From assembly GCA_017694795.1 (NCBI GenBank), contig JADIMM010000117.1, positions 49,429 to 113,428 of the forward strand: a stretch of 64,000 bases of DNA, in the 5' to 3' direction. A program made the translations under genes and the position numbers. The notes beneath the pieces are model-generated. The model had not been told where the DNA came from. It saw nothing but the letters and a program-made list of their open reading frames with translations, and did not search any database. Positions 27,779 to 37,284 of the stretch are shown here, piece after piece (the stretch's first letter is position 1; every line of letters starts with the position of its first letter). Origin of the DNA: Candidatus Gallitreponema excrementavium. GTDB lineage: Bacteria > Spirochaetota > Spirochaetia > Treponematales > Treponemataceae.

Positions 27779-30090
27779 AGTCCAGGAATCCTGAGATTTT
27801 TCAGCCCTTCGAGTTTTTTTACCTCTTCCGGAACCTGTATCTTGTCTAAAATCCCGGAAGCAGCTTTTTTTGTCTCTTCTTCAATTTTGGCCTGGATTTT
27901 TTCCGAAAGATCTTCCAGAAGTTTTTCCGAATCAGACAACTTACTGCTTAATTCCTGGATTTTCCCGGTGTACTCATTAATCTTGGAAAGCGGCTCTTCA
28001 AGCTTTACCTCAAGGGACCGGATATAGTCTTCACCGTATTCCCTCATGGAAGCGGAAATTTTTTCCAACTCGGAATTCAAAACGGATTTTACACCTGAAA
28101 CCAGCTGTTTGTCTGTATCCGACTTAACAGACATGGAAGAAATATCGGTCTGATAACCTGTTATAATCACATTCAAATCTACCGTAGTAATTCCTGCAAG
28201 AACCTGTTTGTACAAATCTATAAAGAAAGATTCCCCCAGATCTCCGGAACTTAACACTGCCTGGCTGACTGTACCCCGGAAATCCAAAGTCCATTTTCCC
28301 GTATTGTCAAAACTGACATTAAAATTCCCGTTAAGATTGCCTTTGAGACCGGAAATAAATTCCATTCCGGGAATGGAAAAATCCACAGGGATTTTTCCGC
28401 AATCTGCCTTAATCAATACCGGAACCGCTGAAGAGTCGGAAAAATCAGCCGTTCCCTCCCCTGAAAACTCCATTCCGTTTACATAAACGAAACAAAGTGC
28501 AGAAGCCGGTTTCCCCCACAAGGAAGCATCGCTGGAAATATCTTTTACAGAAAGCATAGTATAAAGATTACTGCCGGAATCTTTTTCGGGATCAGAGCCC
28601 ACAGAAAAAAAGGCATTTTCCAAAAGAAAGGACGGTTTATTGTTCATACCAAAAGAAAAAGTCCTTCCTTTTGACCTGGCAATAACATTCTTTTTTGTTT
28701 CCTTTACCGGTTTGGAATCTTTATTTTTCAGATTCTGGATGACAAAGGATGAAACTTTACTTACCAAAGGTTCCCATTTTCCCAATAAGTTACCGACCAT
28801 GACAGAGGCTGTTTCGGAAAGAATTGAACTAATGGAATCCAAGTTATAATTATTTACTATCGCACAGGCATCCAGAATCCTTTTCTTGTCGGCATTGAAT
28901 ACAGTCTGTGTATTAGAAATTTCAGCCTTAACAGTAGCCACATCAGATTCAAAATCTGTTTTTATTTTCAAAGCCCTTTCCTGGAGACTTGCCCCCTGCT
29001 TTTTTACAACTGCAACTTTTTCCAAAAGTTTCCTTAATTCAGAAATGGAAACCTCCGGGTCTTCAAAATTCAGCTTATTGAAATCAGTATCTCCAAGTTC
29101 CCGGGCTTCTTGTACGAAAGTTAAAATTTCTTCTTCTGTTTCAGAAACAGTTTTTGACCATCTACCGGCAATTTCTGTTCCGGTAAGCTCAAGTTTCTCT
29201 ATTTGCCCGGGGGATTCCAGCTCTGCAAGGGTCTTTTCAAGCTTTAATTTAGGGTTGAAACTTTCGTTTAAAGTATTTAAGGACGCAAGGGCTTCTTCCT
29301 TGATTTTGTCGGTAAGCTCCACCACAAAAGCCGGTGGGGTGGAAGCTTTTTTCTCAATCTTCTTCTGTTCTTTTTCCGGCAAAGCCCCGGAGACAGTACG
29401 TTTTGTTCCCCACTGGATTCCTGAAATTGTAAAATCTTCTATATCGACCTTTTTACGGGACAACTCCAACAGATTGAATTCAAGTTTTACCCCTTCAACT
29501 TCAAACAGGTTGTACATGGGGGCGTCTTTATTTGCCACGGTAATTCTGTCAAGTTTAAGGAGGGACGAAGGCAACGAAAGCCTGACGTTGCTTACCTCTG
29601 CTTTTGCACCGAAAATGCCCTCAAGAGAGGAAACCAGAACTTTTTCAACTATCAAATTTCCAAAAATCAGAAAAAAACCAAAAATTCCGATGCAGACAAG
29701 AAGGAAAAGCCCAAGAGGGAGGAGTTTAACGGTACCGTGCTGTTTTTTTATTTCCTTTGAAAGCTGTTTAAGCCTGTTTTCATCAGACTTAGTTTTTAAA
29801 GCTTTACCGGTAAAAAACACCCTGGTTTTCTTATCTTTCTTTTCCGGTTCCGAAAGCTCTGTGTAATTAAAATTCTCAGCCACAAAATTTCTGTCGCCGG
29901 GAACATAAAGTTTTTTCAGAATTTTCTTTTCAAACTTCTTTACCCTGTACTTTTTTTTGAACAGGGAAGGAATTTTAAATTTTTTTGATTTTGTTTTCTT
30001 TTCTTTTTTTGAGGGTGTTCCGGAATCTTTTTTTTCTTTCTTTTCTAAAATTTCCTTTCCCCCGGAATTATTATTCTTTAATTCGCTCAT
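27775..30090 (-). CDS. TIGR03545-family protein, AsmA-like
   Basis: A 771-residue protein I place in the TIGR03545 family known from spirochaetes and some other bacteria. The first 120 residues are strongly basic and cytoplasmic, followed by one membrane helix (about 123-147) and a long periplasmic part. Directly after the helix comes SSLEGIFGAKAEVSNVRLSL, then VANKDAPMYNLFEVEGVKLEFNL, which looks like the start of AsmA/YdbH-type repeats found in proteins bridging the two membranes for lipid transfer. The middle has helical coiled regions, and the C-terminus has another coiled coil (KLSDSEKLLEDLSEKIQAKIEEE). It overlaps the partner gene upstream by four bases. The lipid-transfer role is inference. 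Confidence 0.82.
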   Translation of the reverse strand: MSELKNNNSGGKEILEKKEKKDSGTPSKKEKKTKSKKFKIPSLFKKKYRVKKFEKKILKKLYVPGDRNFVAENFNYTELSEPEKKDKKTRVFFTGKALKTKSDENRLKQLSKEIKKQHGTVKLLPLGLFLLVCIGIFGFFLIFGNLIVEKVLVSSLEGIFGAKAEVSNVRLSLPSSLLKLDRITVANKDAPMYNLFEVEGVKLEFNLLELSRKKVDIEDFTISGIQWGTKRTVSGALPEKEQKKIEKKASTPPAFVVELTDKIKEEALASLNTLNESFNPKLKLEKTLAELESPGQIEKLELTGTEIAGRWSKTVSETEEEILTFVQEARELGDTDFNKLNFEDPEVSISELRKLLEKVAVVKKQGASLQERALKIKTDFESDVATVKAEISNTQTVFNADKKRILDACAIVNNYNLDSISSILSETASVMVGNLLGKWEPLVSKVSSFVIQNLKNKDSKPVKETKKNVIARSKGRTFSFGMNNKPSFLLENAFFSVGSDPEKDSGSNLYTMLSVKDISSDASLWGKPASALCFVYVNGMEFSGEGTADFSDSSAVPVLIKADCGKIPVDFSIPGMEFISGLKGNLNGNFNVSFDNTGKWTLDFRGTVSQAVLSSGDLGESFFIDLYKQVLAGITTVDLNVIITGYQTDISSMSVKSDTDKQLVSGVKSVLNSELEKISASMREYGEDYIRSLEVKLEEPLSKINEYTGKIQELSSKLSDSEKLLEDLSEKIQAKIEEETKKAASGILDKIQVPEEVKKLEGLKNLRIPGL

Positions 30091-30608
30091 ATCTTGCTTC
30101 CTGCCTTTTTTAGTAAATCCGAAAATTTTTTAAAGAAAGGAATCTTCATAAAAAACTTATACAAAAATGATTTTCTGTATACCTCGGCAATCTTATTTCT
30201 GTAAAGCTGCACCAGGGCAAGAAACAAAAAATAAAGGGGAATATAAAGAATTATTGATGTTGCAAAGGCACCGGTAACAATAGTGTTTGCAAAACCAAAA
30301 AATCCAAAAAACGGGATATTGTACAACCTGTCCATCACTTCCTGAACCGGTCCATAGGACAGAATAATGTAACCTACCTGATCCAAGAAAGGGTCAAAGG
30401 CAAAAACCACCAGCTTAAAAAGACATAAAAAAATAAAATAGGCTGCCTTATTAATCCTTAAAAACAGGGTTATACAGAACAAAAGTATCCAGAGAAGATT
30501 ACCGGAAGGAATCAGTGCCAGCATAAAGGCAAGTGTAAAACCATGGGCAATCTCAGATGGTTTTACATTTCCGTTCAGGGCTTTAAAAAAATCTACGAGA
30601 AAATTCAT
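30087..30608 (-). CDS. TIGR03546-family membrane protein
   Basis: A 173-residue protein with about four membrane helices and a basic C-terminal tail (KKFSDLLKKAGSK). The N-terminal VKPSEIAHGFTLAFMLALIPSG is similar to DUF2062-type membrane proteins and matches the family annotated as TIGR03546, which travels with TIGR03545. Its stop codon overlaps the start of the TIGR03545 gene by four bases, so the two are co-translated and probably form a complex in the inner membrane. It starts ten bases after glgA ends. No enzymatic motif is present. Confidence 0.82.
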   Translation of the reverse strand: MNFLVDFFKALNGNVKPSEIAHGFTLAFMLALIPSGNLLWILLFCITLFLRINKAAYFIFLCLFKLVVFAFDPFLDQVGYIILSYGPVQEVMDRLYNIPFFGFFGFANTIVTGAFATSIILYIPLYFLFLALVQLYRNKIAEVYRKSFLYKFFMKIPFFKKFSDLLKKAGSKI

Positions 30609-30617
30609 AAACCGTCC

Positions 30618-32087
30618 TTACTTATTGTGTATTTTAAGAGCCTGTTCATAAACTTTCTCATATTCTTTTCCGGCCCTTTCCCAGGAGAAATCCTTTTTCA
30701 TCCCTCTTTCCTGCATTTTCCTGATATGGTCTTTTTTATTGTACCAGGCAAATACAGCCCATCCCACAGTATCGTAAACACTCTGAGGTGAAAGCATATC
30801 AAGAACAAAACCAGTCCCCTCCCCGGTTTCTTCATTATAATTTTCCACCGTATCATTCAATCCGCCGGTTTTGTGGACGATTGGCAATGTACCATACAAA
30901 AGGGAATACATCTGGTTCAACCCGCAGGGTTCGTAGCGGGAAGGCATAAGGTAAAAATCCGATCCTGCCTCTATAAGATGGCTTAATTTTTCGTCATATT
31001 TGATTGAAGCTTTAAGATTAGGGAGATTGGAACTTAAAACCCTCAGTTCATTTTCGCACCACCGTTCCCCCTGCCCTAATACGGCAAACTGGACTTTCAT
31101 ATCGTTGCAGATTCTCGGAACACAACCGTAGGAAGGCCCGAAAAGCTCTGCAACACCTTTTTGATCCGTAAGTCTTGAAATAATACCGATAAGAGGAACC
31201 TTGTCTGTAACCGGCAACCCCATGGCCTCCTGAAGGGCTTTCTTGTTTTCTGCCTTTTTTTCCAGAGTTTTAACGCTGTATTTTGCAGGAATAAATTTAT
31301 CCTTAGCCGGATTCCAGGAATCCTTGTCTATCCCATTAAGAATTCCACGGACAGTATCACTGCGGAACCTTAATACTCCGTCCATCCTGAATCCGTACTC
31401 CGGAGTTTGGATTTCCTTTGCATAGGTTGGCGAAACCGTGGTAACTACATCAGCAGAAACGAGTCCAGCTTTGAGGAAATTCATCCTGTCCCAGTCTTCA
31501 AAACCGGCAGCATAAAAATACTCCCAGCTTATACCGGTATGGGGAAAGCAGTGTTTTCCATAAACACCCTGGTACCCCATATTATGAACTGTGAACACAG
31601 TTGCAGTTTTGTTAAATTTACTGTCCTGTCTCGTATATTTTGGAAGGATTGCAGCCAGGGCTCCCTGCCAGTCATGGGCATGGATAACATCGGGAAACCA
31701 ATCCAATTTCCGGCAAAGCTGGAAAGCACTGTGACACAAAAGGGAATAACGGAGAGGGTTATCTGCATAATCAGGCTCTGTACTTGAACCGTAGATACCT
31801 TCCCTCCCATAACTTTGCTCATGGTCTATAAAATACACCGAAACATTCGATTCCGGAATCCGGGATTTGTAAACAGCTGTCCAGACTTCCTGGAATCCAA
31901 GGGGAACACCCATAGGACCCTCCAGAAGCTCCAGCTGTTCCCTGTTTATTACGTAGTACCTGGGAAGCACAATCTTTACTTCATGCCCCTGTTTGTCAAG
32001 AACTTTGGAAAGTGCCGTAACAACGTCTGCAAGCCCTCCGGTCCTCACAAACGGGGCAACTTCGCTGGCAACCATCAATATCTTCAT
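30618..32087 (-). CDS. glgA: Glycogen synthase (ADP-glucose type, GT5)
   Basis: GlgA extends alpha-1,4-glucan from ADP-glucose. The 489-residue protein begins MKILMVASEVAPFVRTGGLADV, where the family's KTGGLADV motif carries arginine instead of lysine at position 15. Other landmarks are VIHAHDWQGAL, TVSPTYAKEI, GILNGIDKDSWNP and the acceptor-side E-x7-E region as PSRYEPCGLNQMYSLLYGTLPIVHKTGGL. Length is standard. GGGAGGATTG precedes the ATG. It is the first gene of the run reaching to the TIGR03545 gene. Confidence 0.96.
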   Translation of the reverse strand: MKILMVASEVAPFVRTGGLADVVTALSKVLDKQGHEVKIVLPRYYVINREQLELLEGPMGVPLGFQEVWTAVYKSRIPESNVSVYFIDHEQSYGREGIYGSSTEPDYADNPLRYSLLCHSAFQLCRKLDWFPDVIHAHDWQGALAAILPKYTRQDSKFNKTATVFTVHNMGYQGVYGKHCFPHTGISWEYFYAAGFEDWDRMNFLKAGLVSADVVTTVSPTYAKEIQTPEYGFRMDGVLRFRSDTVRGILNGIDKDSWNPAKDKFIPAKYSVKTLEKKAENKKALQEAMGLPVTDKVPLIGIISRLTDQKGVAELFGPSYGCVPRICNDMKVQFAVLGQGERWCENELRVLSSNLPNLKASIKYDEKLSHLIEAGSDFYLMPSRYEPCGLNQMYSLLYGTLPIVHKTGGLNDTVENYNEETGEGTGFVLDMLSPQSVYDTVGWAVFAWYNKKDHIRKMQERGMKKDFSWERAGKEYEKVYEQALKIHNK

Positions 32088-32129
32088 ATTACAATCCTCC
32101 CGGAATTTATTTCAGAATCTTCCATATCC

Positions 32130-32135
32130 ATTATA
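32130..32135 (-). promoter_or_regulatory. Probable -10 box of the glgA promoter
   Basis: A perfect TATAAT on the minus strand, 42 bases before the glgA ATG. No good -35 lies at the right distance, so either an activator is needed or the match is fortuitous. Confidence 0.35.
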
Positions 32136-32272
32136 ACCTAAAAACAGAATATTGCACTATTAATCAGTAAAAGAAAAGCTTTTTTTGAAAAACAGTCCAT
32201 AATAACGACAGAAAAACATCATTCCCGGTGAAAACCACAGCAGAAAGACAATCTTGACTGCCATTCCCCGTA

Positions 32273-32359
32273 TAAATCCACTCTCCGCCCCCAAACTTCC
32301 TTGTAATCCAAAATCATAAGACTTACACAAGGGGTGGATTTACAGGAGGTAAACCCCTT
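32273..32359. other. Nested and mutually exclusive inverted repeats
   Basis: Outer arms TAAATCCAC (32273-32281) and GTGGATTTA (32334-32342) are perfect complements and enclose a second pair, CCTTGTAA (32299-32306) with TTACacAAGG (32323-32332). A third pair, AAGGGGT (32329-32335) with ACCCCTT (32353-32359), uses bases from both and also contains TTAC/GTAA, so the structures compete. The rest of 32088-32371 holds the glgA promoter region and no gene. This may be a structured RNA or an attenuator; the strand is undecided. Confidence 0.4.
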
Positions 32360-32371
32360 ATCCATGTAAAA

Positions 32372-33589
32372 TTAAAGTTTTATCTGTTTCCAATCCTCTA
32401 CGGCCATTTTAAAGGATTCTTTTGAATTTTTTATTGTGTCCGGCGAAACACAGAAAGCAAGCCTTATATACCCTTCCCTGCCAAAACCTACCCCTGGTAC
32501 CGCCAAAATACCGTATTTTTTTAATACACAGCAAAAAGCCTGGGAAGACTCACAATTTCCGGAAGATTCGTTCTTTGCCGGTACACGGCAGAAAAGGTAG
32601 AATGCCCCTTGTGGATTAAAGTACTCAATACCGGCTGAATCCAAAACTTCTTTCAAAAGACTGCACCTTTCGGCATAGGATGAATAATCAGCTTTTACAT
32701 TCCAGCCTTTGGCGATAACCCTTTGGAAAAAGGCAGGAGCATTCACAAAACCCAGGATTCTCGTTGTAAAACCACAGGCCCCGGCAAGCTCTTTTCCGTC
32801 TGGACACAGGGGATTAACAGCTACATACCCGATTCTTTCACCCGGAATGGAAAGATTTTTTGCAAAAGACGAAACAATCACTGATTTTTCAAAAATCTTA
32901 AAAACAGAGGGTACAACAGCCCCGTCATACAAAATATCCCTGTAAGGCTCGTCGGCAATGACAAAAGGAATATCACCGTTTTTTTTACCAAGTTCATAAA
33001 GCAGGCTGCGCAACGCAATAAGTTCTTCTTCCGTGTAAATTCTGCCTGTAGGATTGTTAGGGGAATTTATTATTATGCCCCTTGTATTTCCGGTAAAGGC
33101 ATTACGTATATTTTCCAGATTAAGTGAAAAATCCGGATTTGTTTCCACAGGAACAAGCCGGCCGCCATGGTTTGCAACGTAGTGGGTATATTCCGAAAAA
33201 TAGGGTGACGGCACAAGAATCCGGTCCCCGGGAACAAGAACAGCCTTTAAAAGGACATTCATTGCACCGGCAGCCCCGGAAGCCATAACAACAAATTCAC
33301 CGGAAACCCTTACACCCTGTTCCAGGGAGATTTTTTCCCCGATGGCTTCACGGCAGAATGGATACCCGGCATTTGTCATATAACCGTGACAGCCTTTAGT
33401 ATCATCCTCCGCAACTTCCTTTATGATTGCCTTTAATTCCTCCGGAACATCCAAATCCGGATTACCAAGACTGAAATCATAAACCTTATCTTCGCCAAGT
33501 ATCTTCCTCAGCCTGATACCATCTTCAAACATCTTCCTGATAAAGGAAGAACTTTCCATTGTTTTTTCAATTTCAGGTGAAACTGTCAT
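32372..33589 (-). CDS. Class I/II PLP aminotransferase
   Basis: A 405-residue fold-type I aminotransferase. It has the SLGNPDLDVPEE start typical of aspartate-aminotransferase-like enzymes, SGAAGAMNVLLKAV, the NSPNNPTGRIYTEEEL loop, DEPYRDILYDG and the PLP lysine in SSFAKNLSIPGERIGYVAV. The ATG at 33589 has AGGA eight bases upstream and gives the usual N-terminus; an in-frame ATG at 33625 adds 12 unrelated residues. The substrate is not readable; this branch often acts on aspartate, alanine or aromatic amino acids. It stands alone on the minus strand, diverging from the secreted protein gene at 33737. Confidence 0.92.
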   Translation of the reverse strand: MTVSPEIEKTMESSSFIRKMFEDGIRLRKILGEDKVYDFSLGNPDLDVPEELKAIIKEVAEDDTKGCHGYMTNAGYPFCREAIGEKISLEQGVRVSGEFVVMASGAAGAMNVLLKAVLVPGDRILVPSPYFSEYTHYVANHGGRLVPVETNPDFSLNLENIRNAFTGNTRGIIINSPNNPTGRIYTEEELIALRSLLYELGKKNGDIPFVIADEPYRDILYDGAVVPSVFKIFEKSVIVSSFAKNLSIPGERIGYVAVNPLCPDGKELAGACGFTTRILGFVNAPAFFQRVIAKGWNVKADYSSYAERCSLLKEVLDSAGIEYFNPQGAFYLFCRVPAKNESSGNCESSQAFCCVLKKYGILAVPGVGFGREGYIRLAFCVSPDTIKNSKESFKMAVEDWKQIKL

Positions 33590-33736
33590 ACTCTTATTCC
33601 TGCCAGTGATTAAAATATCTAACAAAATGTAACCATTCCGGAAAAGAAAAAGTTACTGTTTTATAAATTTTGTTCTTGTGTTTCCGGGCCGGTGCGGTTT
33701 TCCATGCACCCCCATAATAACACAAAGGGAGGAAAC

Positions 33737-34528
33737 TTGAAAATACTGAAACCATGTGCTAAACTCATTTTCATGACAAGGAAACCTTTTTTAACACTAT
33801 TTTTTGCTGTCCTTTCCCTATTTCCGGTATTTGCATCTGATATCTCAGGGATTTTCAACGGAAAACTGACCCCGGAAGAGCAGAAGCAGCTGGAAGAAGG
33901 GGAAATACTTATAAGAAACATCGGCAAGGCAAAAAATATGTGCCTCATGCCTGTAAATGAATTTGCATCTGACTGTATCGAAGGAATAAAAAAACTTAAA
34001 CCCAATTATCTGGCCGAGGTAATACAGGTAAAAAAAATAGAAGAAGGTGAGGCCCCCTTTGCAAGGCTGGAGGAAATTCTATCGGATGTCAAATCATTTG
34101 AGGGAATCCCCTACTACTCCGTAAACAATGATACATACTACGACCTTTTTTCCCAGGTCACAGTCATTTCAGATGAGAAAACAGTAAAAGAAAACGGGAA
34201 CCGGGAAAGGTTTATTTCCACCGAAATCGTGATGAATCCCTTCTTTCCGTTTAAGATAGACTGGAAACTCACCACCACGCCGGAAGGGATTTTTTTTCAC
34301 GGGATAAACCGGGATAAAATAATTTACGAATATTACAATATAAAGTGTGTTTCACCGGAAAACATGGAATGGTACATCACTGCCTTTGAAAAAGACGGAT
34401 ATCTTGTTTTGTACGGGGCCGGTGGTGTAGACGGTACATCCCTGTTCTTTATCAAAGACAGGATAGAAAACTCGTTTATAGGCCGGGTAACTTCATTTTG
34501 CAAGGAAATATTTGCTAAACTCCAGTAA
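33737..34528 (+). CDS. Secreted protein of unknown function
   Basis: A 263-residue product from a TTG at 33737 that has GGGAGG four bases upstream; translation from the ATG at 33773 would also give a signal peptide but lacks a ribosome-binding site. The hydrophobic stretch PFLTLFFAVLSLFPVFASD ends with a likely signal peptidase I site. The mature part has an N-terminal helical region and several aromatic beta segments (NDTYYDLFSQVTVISDE, then YNIKCVSPENMEWY) without a known motif. It precedes the YidC-sulfatase gene by 41 bases and could belong to the same operon, so a link to envelope polymer assembly is possible but unproven. Confidence 0.7.
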   Translation: MKILKPCAKLIFMTRKPFLTLFFAVLSLFPVFASDISGIFNGKLTPEEQKQLEEGEILIRNIGKAKNMCLMPVNEFASDCIEGIKKLKPNYLAEVIQVKKIEEGEAPFARLEEILSDVKSFEGIPYYSVNNDTYYDLFSQVTVISDEKTVKENGNRERFISTEIVMNPFFPFKIDWKLTTTPEGIFFHGINRDKIIYEYYNIKCVSPENMEWYITAFEKDGYLVLYGAGGVDGTSLFFIKDRIENSFIGRVTSFCKEIFAKLQ

Positions 34529-34569
34529 GAGCTTTCTGCATAAAGAAACAGGAGAAGAGGATAAAATAA

Positions 34570-37284
34570 ATGGGCTCACTGCTTTTTGATTTGATTATCT
34601 ATCCGTTGTGGTTGATAATCGAACTTGTTTATGTAGTTTTTGATTTGATGTTTCATAACCCTTTTCTATCGATAGCAGGAGTCAGTATTGCGGTAAACAT
34701 ACTGACCCTGCCACTCTACAATATTGCCGAGGCCTGGCAACAAAAGGAAAGGGATATTCAAAAAAAGATGAAACCCCAGGTGGACAGAATCAAGGCTGTT
34801 TTTAAGGGTGACGAGCAGTATATGATTCTTTCCACATATTACAGACAGCAGCACTATCATCCGATTTACGGGATGAGGAGTTCAATAAGCCTTTTAATCC
34901 AGGTGCCCTTCTTTATTGCAGCCTATTCCTTTCTTTCCAATCTGGAACCCTTAAAAGGTGCCCGTTTTTTTTTCATAAAAGATTTGGGGGCTCCGGACGG
35001 ACTTTTAACACTGGGTAATTACACATTCAATATTTTGCCTGTATTGATGACCCTGATAAACATTGTTTCCGGGGCGATATACACCAAGGGATTCCCCCTG
35101 AAAGAAAAAATACAGCTTTACGGAATGGCAGGACTCTTTCTCATTCTGCTTTACAATTCCCCCTCCGGACTGGTAATTTACTGGACTTTGAATAATGTTT
35201 TTTCCCTCTTTAAAAATATTGTAAACAAAACCCCAAAGCCGGGAAAAGTTCTGTATGTTCTAGCTTCAGTTTGTGCCGTTCTGATGATTGTTTTCCTTCT
35301 GTTTTTTCACCATGCAAGAATTATCAAGAGGCTTTTTTTATCAGCTGTCCTTGCTGTCATACCGCTGCTTCCACTTCTGGCTAAAGCATTCAGAGTAATA
35401 CTGAAAAAACCCGTGGAATATCTGTCAAACAGCAAAAAAAACAGGCTGTTTCTTTTTCTTTCTTCCTGCGGGGTGCTTTGGTTTACAGCAGGACTGTTTA
35501 TCCCGTCGGCCCTGATTTCCTCTTCAGCCCAGGAATTTTCATTTATAGGTGATACCGGAAATCCTTTAGGATTTGTTTTTTCATCGTTCATTAAAACCGG
35601 CGGTTTTTTTATTTTCTGGTTTCCGGCCATGTACCTTCTCTTTAGTGACAGGGGAAAAAGTCTGTTATCCCTGATTATTACCTGCCTTTCTTTCGGCAGT
35701 CTTCTTGATGTTTTTGCTTTTACCGGCTCATACGGTAACATAAGTGCAGACTTGATTTTATCCGAGGCATTCAGACTTAATCCGGAATTCCTGGGTTCCG
35801 TTCTGAACATTCTGGCAATAGCAGGTGTTTTTTTGGTGATTTTTACGCTTATCGCCTTTGATCATGCCAGGATTTTAACCCTGGCAAACGGGTTTATACT
35901 TTCAGCCCTTTTTATAAGCGGCATGATAAATATTTACTCCATAAATTCCGACTATAAAGTACTTCTTTCCATAATCGACAAAGATAAAGGAACGGCTGTT
36001 TCCGGTGGAAGGCTTGAAAATGAATTCAACCTGTCAAAGACCGGAAAGAACGTGGTTGTAATCATGCTGGACAGGGCAATAAATTCCTTTTTCCCGATTG
36101 CAATGGAAGAATCTCCGGAACTGGCGGAATCTTACAGGGGATTTATTTATTATCCGAATACAGTATCGTATAACGGACACACAAATCTTGCCGCCCCGCC
36201 GCTTTTTGGAGGATACGAATACACCCCGGAAAAAATAAACGACAGACCGGATGAAACCCTTATAAGCAAGCATAACGAGGCTTTGACTGTAATGCCACTG
36301 ATGTTCGCAAGAAACGGGTTCAGAAGCAAAATAACAGATGCTTCCTGGGCAAACTACAGCTGGATTCCTGACAACAGGATTTTCAACCCCTATCCGGGGA
36401 TTAAATCAGGAAATCTGGAAGGACTGTATACAAACCATTACCTGAAAGAAAAGTCAGAATCAATAGCCAACCAAAAAGCCCTGGATAAGGGTATTAAGCG
36501 GAACCTCCTTTATTTTTCACTGATGCGTTCTGCCCCGGTATTTACACGCTTTTATATCTACAAGGACGGAACCTGGTGGGAATCAGACAAATCAAATCCG
36601 GAAATCCACTCATTTATAAATAAATTTGCACCACTTTATTATCTTCCTGAAATCACGGAAATAGACGACGGTGAAGATTCTTTTATCTGCATGGTAAATA
36701 ATACAACCCATGATGAAGTATATCTGGAATACCCTGAATACCTGCCTGTATCCACCCCGGAAACCCTTGGCCCAGTTTTTGCAGGTTCCTCCCTTGTTCC
36801 ATTTTACCATGTAAATGCAGCCTCATTGAAACAGCTGGGAAAATGGTTTGATTACCTTAGGGAAAACGGTTGCTATGACAATACCAGGATTATTATTGTA
36901 TCCGACCATGGATACAATGTGCATCTTCCCTCCTTTGACGGTATGGAAGATAAAGGGTTTTTCTATGAGTTCTTTAACCCCCTGCTGGTTGTAAAAGACT
37001 TTGAAGCGGACTTTCCATGGAAAACCGACAATACTTTTATGACAAATGCTGATGTTCCCTATTTAGCCTCCAGGAACCTGATTGAAAACCCGCTAAACCC
37101 GTTTTCCGGAGAACCGCTCTCAACTGACGGTAAACGGGGCGGAGTAAACATAATCACAAACGACATATGGCAGCCGGAGAACCACAGTAAAAATCTCTTT
37201 AAGTTTACAGATGCAGATATTGTTACAGTAAAGGAAAACATCTTTGACGACAAAAACTGGATTACTTCGGAGGAAAGAAAATAG
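34570..37284 (+). CDS. YidC/Oxa1-like domain fused to LtaS/EptA-type phosphotransferase domain
   Basis: A 904-residue protein in three parts. Residues 1-220 align with the YidC/Oxa1 insertase core (the QKKMKPQVDRIKAVF hairpin, SLLIQVPFFIAAYSFLSNL, YNSPSGLVIYWTLNNVFSL). The conserved groove arginine is replaced by N43 (VSIAVNILTLPL). Residues 225-470 add about seven more helices. Residues 495-870 are an alkaline-phosphatase-superfamily domain with metal ligand D501 (VVVIMLD), a probable nucleophile T538 in GHTNLAAPPLFGG, H714 in NTTHDE and D779-H780 in SDHG, the layout of LtaS, OpgB and EptA enzymes that move phospho-alcohols from lipids. The stop abuts the TagF-like ATG with no gap. I infer a polymer-assembly enzyme, not a housekeeping insertase. 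Domain identities are firm; the function is open. Confidence 0.85.
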   Translation: MGSLLFDLIIYPLWLIIELVYVVFDLMFHNPFLSIAGVSIAVNILTLPLYNIAEAWQQKERDIQKKMKPQVDRIKAVFKGDEQYMILSTYYRQQHYHPIYGMRSSISLLIQVPFFIAAYSFLSNLEPLKGARFFFIKDLGAPDGLLTLGNYTFNILPVLMTLINIVSGAIYTKGFPLKEKIQLYGMAGLFLILLYNSPSGLVIYWTLNNVFSLFKNIVNKTPKPGKVLYVLASVCAVLMIVFLLFFHHARIIKRLFLSAVLAVIPLLPLLAKAFRVILKKPVEYLSNSKKNRLFLFLSSCGVLWFTAGLFIPSALISSSAQEFSFIGDTGNPLGFVFSSFIKTGGFFIFWFPAMYLLFSDRGKSLLSLIITCLSFGSLLDVFAFTGSYGNISADLILSEAFRLNPEFLGSVLNILAIAGVFLVIFTLIAFDHARILTLANGFILSALFISGMINIYSINSDYKVLLSIIDKDKGTAVSGGRLENEFNLSKTGKNVVVIMLDRAINSFFPIAMEESPELAESYRGFIYYPNTVSYNGHTNLAAPPLFGGYEYTPEKINDRPDETLISKHNEALTVMPLMFARNGFRSKITDASWANYSWIPDNRIFNPYPGIKSGNLEGLYTNHYLKEKSESIANQKALDKGIKRNLLYFSLMRSAPVFTRFYIYKDGTWWESDKSNPEIHSFINKFAPLYYLPEITEIDDGEDSFICMVNNTTHDEVYLEYPEYLPVSTPETLGPVFAGSSLVPFYHVNAASLKQLGKWFDYLRENGCYDNTRIIIVSDHGYNVHLPSFDGMEDKGFFYEFFNPLLVVKDFEADFPWKTDNTFMTNADVPYLASRNLIENPLNPFSGEPLSTDGKRGGVNIITNDIWQPENHSKNLFKFTDADIVTVKENIFDDKNWITSEERK

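Noticed and set aside
28886..29866. Open frame of 326 codons on the plus strand
   Set aside because: It lies wholly antisense to the TIGR03545 gene, is low in complexity (S, F and K) and has no start signal.
34570..35230. The YidC-like domain as the housekeeping insertase
   Set aside because: The groove arginine is missing, the domain is fused to an extracytoplasmic phosphotransferase, and its gene is not in an rnpA-yidC context.
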